From Desulfonatronospira thiodismutans ASO3-1 (lineage in GTDB: Bacteria > Desulfobacterota > Desulfovibrionia > Desulfovibrionales > Desulfonatronovibrionaceae): a DNA stretch of 64,000 nucleotides. The DNA lies in contig NZ_ACJN02000003.1 in NCBI RefSeq assembly GCF_000174435.1, positions 946,263-1,010,262 on the forward strand, written 5' to 3'. Shown here piece after piece: positions 8,723 to 18,146 of the stretch; within the stretch, counting starts at the first letter, position 1, and every line of letters starts with the position of its first letter. The position numbers and the translations under genes are program-made. The notes beneath the pieces were generated by a model. The model saw nothing but the letters and a program-made list of their open reading frames with translations, made no database searches and was not told where the DNA came from.

Positions 8723-9574
8723 TCAGCCTGATATCGCCTTTTTCCAAGGTTTTCTGACTGCTCTTTCGTCCTGGCGCTTGGCGGTTCTATCCATTACCAT
8801 TCCAGCCATTTTTCTGGATTCTGCAGGGTTCAGACCTCTTTCCCGGCAGTATTCACTAAAAAATCTCATCCTGTCGGCATTGCTCACTTTGGCCCGGATA
8901 TTTATCTGGTCCAGGTTTTTACAGACCGTCCTTGCAGTCAGCACTGGCAATTGCCTGGTATTTTCATTGTCAATGAACCAGAACAAAAATTTTCCAGCCT
9001 TCTCCTTAACCATAACATTGCTAAGACGGGTATCGCCATGCACAATGCCCCTGGCGTGCATCCGGCCCACAGTCCTGCCGAAATCCCGTATGAGACTGCG
9101 CTTACTGCCCAACGCCCTGGCAGAGTTGTTCTGACTGAGACTTTGCAGCAAATGTTTTAAAGAGGTGGCCCCTGCAACTTTTTCACATATAAACACACTG
9201 GAGGTCTTGAAAGGCCCAGACCTCTTTTCCATAAGCAAGACTGGCTTTGGAGCATAAAATCCATTGTGTCTAAGCATCAGGGTAGCTTCCAGAGCTCTTT
9301 TGCCTCTGCTGCTTCTCAAAAAATGCTTGAGTTGATCAAATCTGGACCTGAAAAGGTAGTGCTTTACAAAAACCTCCTTCACAATGTCCTGAACCTGCAT
9401 AGAAGCTTGATAAACCCGGGCGTTCTGGGATGAAGCCACCCTGGTAAAACTGCAATCACTATTGCTGGCGCAGGCTAATACCATGTCCAGGAAATCCTGT
9501 GACGGGAGCGTGCCGTCAAAATAAACAAACCAGCCCCTGAAACTGACTTTATTTTTAAAAATTAAATCAGGCAT
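8723..9574 (-). CDS. LPS kinase-like protein (Kdo/WaaP type)
   Basis: This 283-aa protein has a catalytic loop MHARGIVHGDTRLSNVMV (about residues 175-192) and a metal-binding FWFIDNENTRQL, the pattern of Kdo/heptose kinases of the WaaP/InaA/RIO-like group. A conserved FVKHYLFRSRFDQLKHFLRSSRG segment lies in the N-lobe and EKVAGATSLKHLL near the hinge. It probably phosphorylates a core sugar of LPS at the cytoplasmic face. It is the last gene of the leftward series lpxK-rnr-kinase-YrbL-like-ParB-like-kinase, though a 52-base gap separates it from the preceding gene. Confidence 0.7.
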   Translation of the reverse strand: MPDLIFKNKVSFRGWFVYFDGTLPSQDFLDMVLACASNSDCSFTRVASSQNARVYQASMQVQDIVKEVFVKHYLFRSRFDQLKHFLRSSRGKRALEATLMLRHNGFYAPKPVLLMEKRSGPFKTSSVFICEKVAGATSLKHLLQSLSQNNSARALGSKRSLIRDFGRTVGRMHARGIVHGDTRLSNVMVKEKAGKFLFWFIDNENTRQLPVLTARTVCKNLDQINIRAKVSNADRMRFFSEYCRERGLNPAESRKMAGMVMDRTAKRQDERAVRKPWKKAISG

Positions 9575-9626
9575 AGCTTAATCAGCAGTCTCAGGAGCAA
9601 GCTCCATTACTGCAGCTTATTTTGTC

Positions 9627-10322
9627 TTAACTGCTGTACATTTCTCTGACTTTCTGCATGGATAGAGCAATGTCTTCTGCCAGGCCTTCTTTACCAGCCC
9701 TGCCTGCTTTTTGCATTTCAACCCAGCTCTGATGAATATGCCGGACTCTCACAGGAATGCTTTCAATCCCGGTAATCTGGGCAGCTGCCAGCCTGTGCCG
9801 TCCCCTTGAAGTCTTAATCAGCTCCCCCTTTTCCCCTATGATTACCAGCAGTTCATCATTACTTTTTTGTGCAAGAAAACCCTCAGCGCTCATACTTTCA
9901 AGCAGTCTGACATAGTCCTGAAAGTAGCTTTCCAGGTCCTCAAGGTTTTTAAGTCGATACCCCTTAACAGGCATCACTATCTCTTTGCCTGCATCAATCC
10001 TGTCTTTAAACAGCTTAAACCTTTTTGTGCAGGTATAGTCCAGGTTGTTGTCCCACAGTTCTTTTAAAAAAATGTATTTAAAATGCTCGGAAAACAACCT
10101 GGGCTTCAGACCTCCGGTAATTATAATCTTCTTGTCGTTTCTGATGAAATGATAAATACTTTTCAGTCCGATTTTTTCTAGAAACCGCAGCTTCCGCTGC
10201 CACGGACGGTATTTGGCAAAGTACCTGATATCCCTGGGATTAACCCTCATGTTCAGACTGCTTAAAATATCAGAACAAAGCTTGTCATGTCTGCGCATTT
10301 TCTGCCTGTAAAAAAGCTGCAT
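9627..10322 (-). CDS. ParB-like nuclease-domain protein in the LPS gene group
   Basis: This 231-aa basic protein ends in a segment with a ParB-N-like signature: LVIIGEKGELIKTSRGRHRL followed by AAAQITGIESIPVRVRH (about residues 161-200). The GRHRLAAA box is the motif normally used to recognise this fold, which in ParB/Srx-type proteins binds nucleotides. The N-terminal 150 residues are not recognised. Nothing suggests a role in chromosome partitioning. Neighbouring LPS-kinase genes on the same strand point to a part in surface glycan biosynthesis, which is an inference. Confidence 0.5.
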   Translation of the reverse strand: MQLFYRQKMRRHDKLCSDILSSLNMRVNPRDIRYFAKYRPWQRKLRFLEKIGLKSIYHFIRNDKKIIITGGLKPRLFSEHFKYIFLKELWDNNLDYTCTKRFKLFKDRIDAGKEIVMPVKGYRLKNLEDLESYFQDYVRLLESMSAEGFLAQKSNDELLVIIGEKGELIKTSRGRHRLAAAQITGIESIPVRVRHIHQSWVEMQKAGRAGKEGLAEDIALSMQKVREMYSS

Positions 10323-10374
10323 GTGTTACGGGGACCGGCTCTGCCATCCCTTTTGAATGATTGCGCATGAACCA

Positions 10375-10974
10375 CTACTTGAGTATGTTCATGACTGCAT
10401 CCTTGACTTTATTGTATTCCCTGGGCCAGCGCTTCAGAGTCTTATGTCTGGCCATCCAGGGTATTCGGCTTCGGAGGTGAAAAACCATGTCCGGCTTCCT
10501 GCCCCCCAGGCCGTCTACCACCACCAGCCGGTCTCCATCACTCCCGGTCCTGAGCATCAGGTTTTTTATGTTTAGTTCAGAAATGACTACTGCATACTGG
10601 ATTGCCCAGGTTCTCAGTTCATACAGCATGCCTTTGACCATATTCCAATCCAGCAAACCATGTTCTAAGGCGGACTTCAGGGTCATGGATGGGCTGCCAT
10701 CCTGGTTCAGCACCCTTTGCAGCATTATGGCCGGCCCCATATTGGTCTCCACCCACCCCAGGCAGTCGACAGTATGCACAAAAGGAACACCTCTGGATTT
10801 CAAGCGGGCAGCAATGTAAACATCAAGTCGGCATTGCGGACAGTTTTTGCCCAGTCCTGGCTTAATGGGCACTTTAAGGCAGTGTCCAGTGGAGTCTGGA
10901 TGCATATAGCACCGGCGCTCACTTCCTGTTGCCAGCAACAGCCCGTCATGCAGATTGAGTGTATTTTTGTTCAC
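10375..10974 (-). CDS. YrbL/PhoP-network-type kinase-fold protein
   Basis: This 199-aa protein matches the YrbL family: LATGSERRCYMHPDSTGHCL at the N-lobe, GPAIMLQRVLNQDGSPSMTL in the middle and VVVDGLGGRKPDMV near the C terminus. The region equivalent to the catalytic loop reads VISELNIKNLML, with Glu where an active kinase has Asp, so activity is doubtful. The start is GTG 10974; seven bases separate it from the stop of the kinase gene upstream, so cotranscription is likely. The function of YrbL proteins is poorly known; they are often near LPS or PhoP-controlled genes. Confidence 0.7.
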   Translation of the reverse strand: MNKNTLNLHDGLLLATGSERRCYMHPDSTGHCLKVPIKPGLGKNCPQCRLDVYIAARLKSRGVPFVHTVDCLGWVETNMGPAIMLQRVLNQDGSPSMTLKSALEHGLLDWNMVKGMLYELRTWAIQYAVVISELNIKNLMLRTGSDGDRLVVVDGLGGRKPDMVFHLRSRIPWMARHKTLKRWPREYNKVKDAVMNILK

Positions 10975-10981
10975 AACTGAC

Positions 10982-11827
10982 TTATTTCATGCCGATTTTA
11001 TGCCGCAGATCACTGCTCCCCACAGCCATCCTGCGCCACTGCCGCCGCCAGGTTCTGGTCCATGCAGCCATTTTCAAAATGGTCTTTTCATGGAACCTGC
11101 CCTGGCAGTAATATTTATAAAACTGCGGATACCAGTGCTTTAAATCCAGCCTGGAAAGATCCATGGCCCTGAACCACAAAGGAACACTCTTCCTGCACCA
11201 GGCCCTGTTAAGATCCACCAGATACAGACTGTAGTCACCTCTGGGACCTGCAAGCAAAAAATTTCTAAGATTAAGATCCTTGTGCATCATCCCAGTGTCG
11301 TGCATACGCAGAGTATACCCGGCCAGCATCTGCAGGACCTTTTCCATATATATTTTTCCATCGGGCAGGGCTTTGCGGTACTGTTTCAAATCAACAAAAT
11401 CATCTACAGATTCACAGAGATAGGCGCTTCCAGAGACAAACCCCCACCGTCTCACCTCCACCGCTCCCAGGGGCAGGGGGGTGCCCAGGCCGTGCTTCAG
11501 CAGGTGGCAGGCGGCCAGGTAGGATTTGACGGCTTTGGATTTTTTCAGGGGACTGGCCAGATAATTCTGTATGCCCCGCCACCTGAACTGCTTGATTACC
11601 TGCCTGGGCCAGGGAAAATTATCGTCTGTAAGGAGGCTGGTCTGGACAATGAGGTTTGGATGTTCCTTGATCACCTGCGATTGTCCCGGCAAATCCAGGT
11701 CCGGCTCTTCAGCCAGCTTTTTCAGTATCGGAACCAGATCCGGGTGCCCCATTGCGTACAGGTTTTTCTCCCTGAGAATCTCAGGCCTGTATGGCAGGGC
11801 TGAAAACAGGGACTCATCAACTTTCAT
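10982..11827 (-). CDS. LPS kinase-like protein (WaaP/InaA type)
   Basis: This 281-aa protein has the catalytic loop HDTGMMHKDLNLRNFLL and the metal site YLVDLNRAWC of the lipopolysaccharide-kinase family, with all key residues present. It should phosphorylate an inner-core sugar. The open frame extends upstream to 11965, but those residues overlap rnr and are low-complexity. ATG 11827 overlaps the last 11 bases of rnr and gives a sensible N terminus (MKVDESLFSALPYRPEIL), so translation is probably coupled to rnr. It belongs to the lpxK-rnr-kinase-yrbL run on the minus strand. Confidence 0.75.
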   Translation of the reverse strand: MKVDESLFSALPYRPEILREKNLYAMGHPDLVPILKKLAEEPDLDLPGQSQVIKEHPNLIVQTSLLTDDNFPWPRQVIKQFRWRGIQNYLASPLKKSKAVKSYLAACHLLKHGLGTPLPLGAVEVRRWGFVSGSAYLCESVDDFVDLKQYRKALPDGKIYMEKVLQMLAGYTLRMHDTGMMHKDLNLRNFLLAGPRGDYSLYLVDLNRAWCRKSVPLWFRAMDLSRLDLKHWYPQFYKYYCQGRFHEKTILKMAAWTRTWRRQWRRMAVGSSDLRHKIGMK

Positions 11828-13925
11828 CCAGCACCAGGTCCACTTCCAGACGCTCAAGGCTGACGCTTTGCAGCACCACCTGCACCTTCTGGCCCAGGTA
11901 AAACCTTTTACCGGTGCGCCTACCCAGAAGATCCTGTTTTTCCTGCCTGAAGACGTAGTAATCATCGCTTAAAGAAGACAGCCTGACCATGCCCTCGGCC
12001 ATGATGTCTGTAAGCTCCACCCAGAAGCCGAAATCGGTAATAGAGGCCACAATGCCGCTGAAGCTCTGCCCGGTCTTATCCTTTAGAGATATTATGGTGG
12101 CCCGCTTGAGGATTTCGCGCTCTGCATCCACGGCCTTTCTTTCCAGGGAGCTTAAGGATTCGCCTGTTTTCTTGAGGCTTTTCATCCTGGCCTTGAACTG
12201 CACATCCATGCCCAGTTCGCGCTTCAGGGCCCTGTGCACCACCAGGTCGGCATAGCGCCTGATGGGCGAGGTAAAATGGCAGTAACACCTGGAAGCCAGG
12301 CCGAAGTGACCTTCATTCACCGGGGAGTATTTGGCCTGCATCATGGATCTCAATACCAGGCGGTTCACCAGAAAATCCAGGTCGCTGTCTTTGGCTATCT
12401 CCAGCAGGGTCTGCAGGCTCTTGGGCTCGCGCTCTTTGGGCAGTCTTGGCCCAAGCTCCGTGGTGGCCAGAAGCTTAAACAGGGCGTCCAGCTTGTCCCT
12501 GTCCGCCGGGGGATGGATGCGGTACAGAAATAAAGCCTCTTTTTCCTCCAGAAACTCGGCCACTGCCTCGTTGGCCGCCAGCATGCACTCCTCGATTATC
12601 TGGTGAGCAAAATTTCTGCTCTTGGCGATTATTTCCAGGGTGCCCTCGCGCAGGTTCTGCAGAACCTCTGGCTCGGGCAGGTCGAACTCGATGCTGCCCC
12701 TTTTCTCCCGCCTGGCCAGCAGCTTTCTGGCCAGCTCATCAGCGGTTTCCAGGCCGGAAAGTACTGGGGCAATCTCCTCCCGGACCTTTTTGTCCTCTAA
12801 GTACAGGGCACTGTTTACCTGGGAATAGGTAAGCCTGTGGTGGCTCTTGATCACCGCAGGGTAAAAGCTGGCCTTTTCCCGCACGCCTTGGCTGGAAAAA
12901 TGCATCTGGGCGGTCATGACCAGGCGAGGCACGCCCGGGTTCAGGCTGCACAGGCCGTTGGAAAGATTTTCCGGAAACATGGGCTCCACGGACAGGGGAA
13001 AATAGTAGGAATTGCCCCGGTCCAGGGCCTCAACATCCATTCTGGAGCCGGGCTGTACGTAGTGTGACACGTCGGCGATGGCCACATAAAGTACGTAGCC
13101 GTCCCCTTTTTTTTCCACCAGCACGGCATCGTCAAAATCCTTGGCCTGGGCCCCGTCTATGGTCACAAAGGGCAGGTCTGTCAGATCCTTTCTTTTCTGT
13201 ATGTCCTCAGGGGCTGGCTCTGAAGGAAGAGAGGCGGCCTCTTTAAGCACACCTTTGGGAAACTTGACCGGCACCTGGTGATTTTCCTTGACCACCTGCT
13301 CCTGTACAGCCAGGTCGTCTTCGGGTCCAAGCACATTTTGAATGTCGGCGGACCACAGCCTGGACTCCATCTGCTCCCCGGGCTCCACCAGGACCATGAC
13401 CCCGGGGCCAAGCTCGCCCCCTTCATCTTCCAGGATAAAGGAAAAATCCAGCTTGGGATCAGCCGGCCTGGCCAGGTACATGCCCGCCTTCATCTTCTTT
13501 ATCACCTTGGCCGGAAGCTGCTTGATGCCGCGCTCCACAATGCGCACCACCCGGCCCTCCTGGTTTTTGCCCCTGCCCCCGGGCAGAACAGAAACCAGCA
13601 CCGTGTCCCCGTGCCAGGCCTCCCCGAAATTTTTGGGATGGATAAAAATATCCCTGCGCCGCTGGTCAAAGGGCACGGCAAAGCCCACTCCGGAGCGCTG
13701 CACTTCCAGCACGGCCTTGACCACGGGCAACTCATCCACAAGACAGTAAGTTTTCCTGGCCTTGAAGATACGCCCCTCTTTCTGCAGGTTGCGCAGAATA
13801 TCCTTGAGCCTGCTGACCTCTTTTTTGTCCACCCCCAGGCCGTCGCGAATCTCGCGAATGCTCAGAGGCTTATTCATTGCCTTGAAGTGCTTGAGCACTT
13901 TTTTCTGATCCAGTTTCTTACTCAT
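11817..13925 (-). CDS. rnr: Ribonuclease R
   Basis: This 702-aa protein is a complete RNase R, a processive 3'-5' exoribonuclease. Domains in order are: a winged-helix segment (about residues 12-65, SIREIRDGLGVDKKEVSRL), cold-shock/OB folds (DIFIHPKNFGEAWHGDTVLV), the RNB catalytic domain with TIDGAQAKDFDDAVLVE, where the Asp cluster binds Mg2+, and ADVSHYVQPGSRMDVEALDR, and a C-terminal S1 domain (FSGIVASITDFGFWVEL). The basic C-terminal tail common in gammaproteobacterial RNase R is short here. The gene follows lpxK with 8 bases between them and overlaps the next kinase gene, so it sits in an LPS operon, which is an unusual home for it. Confidence 0.93.
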   Translation of the reverse strand: MSKKLDQKKVLKHFKAMNKPLSIREIRDGLGVDKKEVSRLKDILRNLQKEGRIFKARKTYCLVDELPVVKAVLEVQRSGVGFAVPFDQRRRDIFIHPKNFGEAWHGDTVLVSVLPGGRGKNQEGRVVRIVERGIKQLPAKVIKKMKAGMYLARPADPKLDFSFILEDEGGELGPGVMVLVEPGEQMESRLWSADIQNVLGPEDDLAVQEQVVKENHQVPVKFPKGVLKEAASLPSEPAPEDIQKRKDLTDLPFVTIDGAQAKDFDDAVLVEKKGDGYVLYVAIADVSHYVQPGSRMDVEALDRGNSYYFPLSVEPMFPENLSNGLCSLNPGVPRLVMTAQMHFSSQGVREKASFYPAVIKSHHRLTYSQVNSALYLEDKKVREEIAPVLSGLETADELARKLLARREKRGSIEFDLPEPEVLQNLREGTLEIIAKSRNFAHQIIEECMLAANEAVAEFLEEKEALFLYRIHPPADRDKLDALFKLLATTELGPRLPKEREPKSLQTLLEIAKDSDLDFLVNRLVLRSMMQAKYSPVNEGHFGLASRCYCHFTSPIRRYADLVVHRALKRELGMDVQFKARMKSLKKTGESLSSLERKAVDAEREILKRATIISLKDKTGQSFSGIVASITDFGFWVELTDIMAEGMVRLSSLSDDYYVFRQEKQDLLGRRTGKRFYLGQKVQVVLQSVSLERLEVDLVLDES

Positions 13926-13933
13926 ATTTTTCC

Positions 13934-15016
13934 TTAAGGGTCAGGCCGTACCTGTTTTTCAATCCCGCTGCAGGCATGCCTGACAACCTCCAGAAGAGTT
14001 TCCTCCCCGTTTTCCGAAAACAATAAACCCGTCTGCAAAATCCAGAAATTCAGGCCGGCCTGAGGCCTTAGTTTAACAGCATCCTTGGCGGTGCACAATA
14101 CATCCTGCACCCCCATTTTGCGGGCCGATTGGAAAATCTCCTGAACAGCTCTACGCTCCAGGGGATGATGATCAGGGAAAATCAGGTGTTTTACTGGCGG
14201 ATAGCCAAGGAAGTCCCAGGCTGAAGAAAAAATTTTTTCAGGCCCGGCTACGGCGGATATAAGCAGGTACTGCCTGCTTTGAATATTATATGTTGATATT
14301 TTGTCTCCCAATCTTTGCAGGGAGTTGACCTTTATCCTGAAAAAAATCACCGGTTTCCTGAAGTCTCTCAGCCTGCCATCAGCCAAGCTTTTCATCTCGT
14401 CCACAGACTTATCCCGGGTATTCACCAAAAATAAATCCGCCCGCTTCAGGGCCTGCACCCCCTCCCTCCACCTGCCCCCAGGAAAGACCCTGTCCCAGTC
14501 CTCCTGCAAATCCCGGGCGGTCAACAGCACCAGGTCCAGGTCCCGGTGCAGGCGCAGGTGCTGAAATCCGTCATCAAGAACAAAAACACTGGGGCGTAAA
14601 TGCCTCAAAGCCCACCCGGCAGCCCTTTTGCGGCTGGGATCAACCACCACCCGCAAGCGTCCGGGTATTTGCGCAAGCATCAGGGGCTCATCTCCGCAGC
14701 AGCCGGGATCATCCAGGGGATGTACCGGATGCGGGTAATGCGGCGGCCTGGCCTTGTACCCCCTGCTCAAAAGAACCGGTCTTTGACCCCATGCCAACAG
14801 GTGCTTCAAAAGAAAGGCGCAAACCGGCGTTTTGCCCGTGCCCCCCATACTGATGTTGCCCACCGACACCACCGGCACCGGAGCAGTCCAGGCCCGCCTG
14901 AGCAGATAGTGCTGCCTGAGGCTCATGGCCCGGGCATAAATACGAGAAGCAGCATGCATGGCCCTGTCCCCCGCATTTTTCAATATGCCCGATTCCGGCA
15001 ACCAATCCGACAACAC
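13934..15016 (-). CDS. lpxK: Tetraacyldisaccharide 4'-kinase
   Basis: This 360-aa protein phosphorylates the 4' position of the lipid A disaccharide precursor at the inner membrane. The Walker A region is VVSVGNISMGGTGKTP (about residues 49-64), the signature of LpxK. Downstream are SRGYKARPPH, the Walker-B-like FVLDDGFQHLRLHRDLDLV, and the C-terminal FPDHHPLERR and CTAKDAVKL elements, all standard for LpxK. Its length is normal. It is the first gene of the lpxK-rnr-kinase series and supports the reading of the whole minus-strand group as LPS modification. Confidence 0.93.
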   Translation of the reverse strand: MLSDWLPESGILKNAGDRAMHAASRIYARAMSLRQHYLLRRAWTAPVPVVSVGNISMGGTGKTPVCAFLLKHLLAWGQRPVLLSRGYKARPPHYPHPVHPLDDPGCCGDEPLMLAQIPGRLRVVVDPSRKRAAGWALRHLRPSVFVLDDGFQHLRLHRDLDLVLLTARDLQEDWDRVFPGGRWREGVQALKRADLFLVNTRDKSVDEMKSLADGRLRDFRKPVIFFRIKVNSLQRLGDKISTYNIQSRQYLLISAVAGPEKIFSSAWDFLGYPPVKHLIFPDHHPLERRAVQEIFQSARKMGVQDVLCTAKDAVKLRPQAGLNFWILQTGLLFSENGEETLLEVVRHACSGIEKQVRPDP

Positions 15017-15081
15017 CTGCCCCCTTTCTGCTTATTGATTCACCACTGCCGGGGTAGAAGCTTCAGCCTTGCAGACCGACC

Positions 15082-15480
15082 TCAAGCCTGGGCTTGTCTT
15101 TTCTTCCAGAGCTGCATTTCCTGCATTCTCTTACGCCTGTTTCTGGTCAGGGACCTGGCCACCAGAGAGGTATTTTTTTTGTATCCCCATTTGGCCTTGT
15201 ATTCCTCAGGGGTCATGCCGTGCTTGCCCAGATGCTTTTTCGTAAGAACCCTGAATGACTTGCCGCATTCCAGGCAAAGGATGCTTTTCTCCCGGATGGC
15301 CCTGGCCGGATCCACCCCTGGTGCCGCGCTTTGGGAGGCTGCCCCCGGCATTTCCCTGGCCGTTTCCCTGATACCCCGGGAAAGCGCCAGGATCATGGCA
15401 CTCATCTCCTCTTCAGTCATATTGCGCACGCTGGCCTGAGCCTTAACAATTTCCAGAGCCTCTTTTAAGTATTCTTCCAT
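15082..15480 (-). CDS. MucR/Ros-family zinc-finger regulator
   Basis: This 132-aa protein resembles the MucR/Ros transcriptional regulators. The zinc finger is CLECGKSFRVLTKKHLGKH (C-x2-C...H-x3-4-H), followed by the conserved GMTPEEYKAKWGYKKN segment. The N-terminal helix MEEYLKEALEIVKAQ is the expected oligomerisation part. ATG 15480 was chosen over an upstream in-frame start at 15528 because AGGAGG sits seven bases before it. MucR proteins bind AT-rich DNA and often repress surface polysaccharide and motility genes and themselves. The AT-rich region just upstream (15660-15960) is a plausible binding target, and LPS genes lie downstream. Confidence 0.85.
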   Translation of the reverse strand: MEEYLKEALEIVKAQASVRNMTEEEMSAMILALSRGIRETAREMPGAASQSAAPGVDPARAIREKSILCLECGKSFRVLTKKHLGKHGMTPEEYKAKWGYKKNTSLVARSLTRNRRKRMQEMQLWKKRQAQA

Positions 15481-16055
15481 ATCAAAAACCTCCTGATAAA
15501 CAGAACACATACGTGCCAGGCCTTTCAAGCCCCTGTACAGCGCCCTTGCGGCCTAAGGACTGATAGACATCCGGCTGTCGTGATTACACGCTTGCACCAG
15601 TCAGGCTTGAGCCTCTTGCTGCTAAGGCTCTGCACAAGCGCAAGGCATCTTATTTGCTGCTTTATTTTAAGAAAGGCAATGTTTATTAACGCCCTGGTAT
15701 GGACAACAAGAAAATAGCATTTTATGCAGAATAAAAATCAACTCTGCATCAAATTTCAGCAAAAGTAAACCCAAAAGCCGCCATAATAAAACACTGCATT
15801 ACACATAACCGATAAAAATATTCTATCCTGAAAAATTAAAAACAATAAACCATGATTTAAAGTATAGGATTTGCACACTAGAGACAGACACCACTTAAAT
15901 GGAGTGCAGCTGATCCCTTGCTTGCTCAGGCTGTCTTTTGGGGAACCCATTAAATTCGTCTAGATTTCTTCCTCCCGAATCCGGATGTTGAAATTTGTTC
16001 CGGAGTTTTTTAAGGAGCAACGAGCAACCCCGAAAACCTCAAACAAGGAGCCGAA
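15481..16055. other. Divergent intergenic region between mucR-type gene and tkt
   Basis: These 575 bases contain no convincing gene. The part at 15660-15960 is AT-rich and contains the inverted repeat ATGCAGA (15724-15730)/TCTGCAT (15743-15749), with 12 bases between arms. It probably holds the promoters of both flanking genes, but no clear -35/-10 pair could be assigned. Confidence 0.5.
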
Positions 16056-18056
16056 ATGTCCACCAGCAAGGATCTAGCAACCGCTATTCGTGTACTGAGC
16101 ATGGACGCAGTCCAGAAAGCCAAGTCCGGCCATCCCGGTGCGCCCATGGGCATGGCTGACATGGCTGTACCCTTATGGCGGGAAATACTGGCCCACAACC
16201 CTGCCAACCCCAAATGGCCGGACCGGGACCGCTTCGTGCTTTCCAACGGCCACGCCTCCATGCTTCTTTACTCCTTGCTTCACCTTACCGGTTACGATCT
16301 GAGCATAAACGATCTGCGCAACTTCCGCCAGCTCCATTCCAAGACCCCCGGACACCCCGAATACGGCGTCACCCCCGGAGTGGAGACCACAACCGGCCCT
16401 CTGGGCCAGGGTCTGGCCAACGCCGTGGGCATGGCTCTGGCCGAATCCATTCTGGCGGCACGCTTCAACCGGGAGAATCTGGATATTGTCAACCACTATA
16501 CTTACACCTTTCTGGGCGACGGCTGTCTCATGGAGGGGATCTCCCACGAGGCCTGCTCCCTGGCCGGCACGCTGGGGCTGGGCAAACTCATCGCCCTTTA
16601 CGACGACAACGAAATTTCCATCGACGGTCAGGTCTCTGGTTGGTTCACCGAGGACATTCCTTCCAGGTTCACTGCCTACGGCTGGCATGTCATCTCCGGG
16701 GTGGACGGGCATGATCAGGATGAAGTCAAAAACGCCATCCTGGAAGCCAGGAATGAAACCCGGCGGCCAAGTCTCATCTGCTGCAAAACCGTCATTGGCC
16801 ACGGGGCACCCAATCTCTGCGGCAGTGCCGACTGCCACGGAGCACCTCTGGGTGACGGGGAAATCCAGGCTGCCAGGGCCAACCTGGGCTGGGAACATCC
16901 TGCCTTTGAAATACCTGAATACATTTATCAGGCCTTTGACTGCCGTGAGCGCGGTGCCCGCCTGGAAGAAGAATGGAACAGCAAATTCGCAGAGTACCAG
17001 GCGGCATACCCGGAACAAGCCCGCGAATTTCTGCGCTGTATTGCCGGAGATTTACCCGGCAACCTGGATCAGACCGTCTCGGAGATGATAAAAAATTTCG
17101 ACCAGGACAAACAGCCCCTGGCCACACGCAAAGCCTCACACAAAATCATTGACGTCCTTACAGCAGAGCTTCCGGAAATGCTAGGCGGCTCCGCCGATCT
17201 CACCGGTTCCAACAAGACCATGCGCACCGGAGCCAGGCCGGTATCCAAAAAAAACAAAGACGGGGATTATATCTATTACGGAGTGCGCGAGTTCGCCATG
17301 GGTGCCATCATGAACGGCCTGGCCCTGCACGGCGGCTTTATCCCCTTTGGCGGAACATTTCTGGTGTTTTCCGACTACTCCCGCAATTCCCTGCGCATGG
17401 GGGCCATGATGGGGCTTCGCTGCATCCATGTCCTGACTCATGACTCCATAGGGGTGGGCGAGGACGGCCCCACGCATCAACCCATCGAACATACGGCTTC
17501 TCTCAGGCTGATCCCCAATATGAGCGTGTGGCGGCCCTGCGACACTGTCGAGACTGCAGTGGCCTGGCATAGTGCCCTGAAAAGAAATGACGGTCCCACC
17601 TGCCTGGTTCTCTCCCGGCACAAGCTAAAGCCCATGCAGCGCTCCACTACACAGCTGGAAAATATCAGGCGCGGAGGATACATTCTGCTGGACTGTGAAG
17701 GAACTCCCGAGGCCATCATTTTGGCCTCCGGCTCCGAGGTGGAGCCTGCCCTTGATGCTGCCAAAGAACTTGGAGCAAAAGGGCGCAGGATAAGAATGGT
17801 TTCCATGCCCAGCATCAATTTCTTCATGTCCCAGGACATCAACTACCAGAAAGAGGTCCTGCCCCGGGAGGTGGAGATCAGGCTGGCGGTGGAGGCAGGA
17901 GCAGGAGCATCCTGGCATCAGGTGCTTGGCTGCCGGGGAGAGGCTTACGGCATTGAGCGTTTCGGGGAATCCGCCCCGGGCAGCATTCTTTTCCCCTACT
18001 TCAAGATGACCTCCACAGACATTGCCCAAAAACTTCTGGATATGCTGCAGCAGTAA
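16056..18056 (+). CDS. tkt: Transketolase
   Basis: This 666-aa thiamine-diphosphate enzyme transfers two-carbon ketol units between sugar phosphates. The N-terminal domain shows [17 protein letters not shown] and [16 protein letters not shown]. The ThDP/Mg2+ motif is [18 protein letters not shown] through [10 protein letters not shown], and the central domain has the catalytic [11 protein letters not shown] and [15 protein letters not shown] elements. The length is typical. AAGGAG precedes the start. It leads the operon tkt-glpX-prk-rpe, so it probably serves regeneration of ribulose bisphosphate as well as the pentose phosphate pathway. Confidence 0.96.
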   Translation: MSTSKDLATAIRVLSMDAVQKAKSGHPGAPMGMADMAVPLWREILAHNPANPKWPDRDRFVLSNGHASMLLYSLLHLTGYDLSINDLRNFRQLHSKTPGHPEYGVTPGVETTTGPLGQGLANAVGMALAESILAARFNRENLDIVNHYTYTFLGDGCLMEGISHEACSLAGTLGLGKLIALYDDNEISIDGQVSGWFTEDIPSRFTAYGWHVISGVDGHDQDEVKNAILEARNETRRPSLICCKTVIGHGAPNLCGSADCHGAPLGDGEIQAARANLGWEHPAFEIPEYIYQAFDCRERGARLEEEWNSKFAEYQAAYPEQAREFLRCIAGDLPGNLDQTVSEMIKNFDQDKQPLATRKASHKIIDVLTAELPEMLGGSADLTGSNKTMRTGARPVSKKNKDGDYIYYGVREFAMGAIMNGLALHGGFIPFGGTFLVFSDYSRNSLRMGAMMGLRCIHVLTHDSIGVGEDGPTHQPIEHTASLRLIPNMSVWRPCDTVETAVAWHSALKRNDGPTCLVLSRHKLKPMQRSTTQLENIRRGGYILLDCEGTPEAIILASGSEVEPALDAAKELGAKGRRIRMVSMPSINFFMSQDINYQKEVLPREVEIRLAVEAGAGASWHQVLGCRGEAYGIERFGESAPGSILFPYFKMTSTDIAQKLLDMLQQ

Positions 18057-18078
18057 TTAAATTTAAAAACCATGCAGC

Positions 18079-18125
18079 GGCCATGGCCGCCAGATTAAAT
18101 GTGGCCATGGCCGCCAGATTAAATG
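18079..18125 (+). repeat. Two tandem copies of a 23-bp unit before glpX
   Basis: GGCCATGGCCGCCAGATTAA followed by ATG occurs at 18079-18101 and again at 18103-18125, a period of 24. Each copy starts with the palindrome GGCCATGGCC. It fills most of the tkt-glpX gap and ends just before the glpX ribosome binding site. Confidence 0.9.
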
Positions 18126-18146
18126 ACAAAAAAGGGGGGATACTTC

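Noticed and set aside
11828-11965. N-terminal extension of the LPS kinase
   Set aside because: It overlaps rnr in another frame and encodes a Trp/Cys/Arg-rich stretch typical of a shadow frame.
15600-15660. Possible tRNA or small RNA in the GC-rich segment before the tkt promoter
   Set aside because: No cloverleaf with TTCRA or anticodon arm could be drawn; only a short stem is visible.
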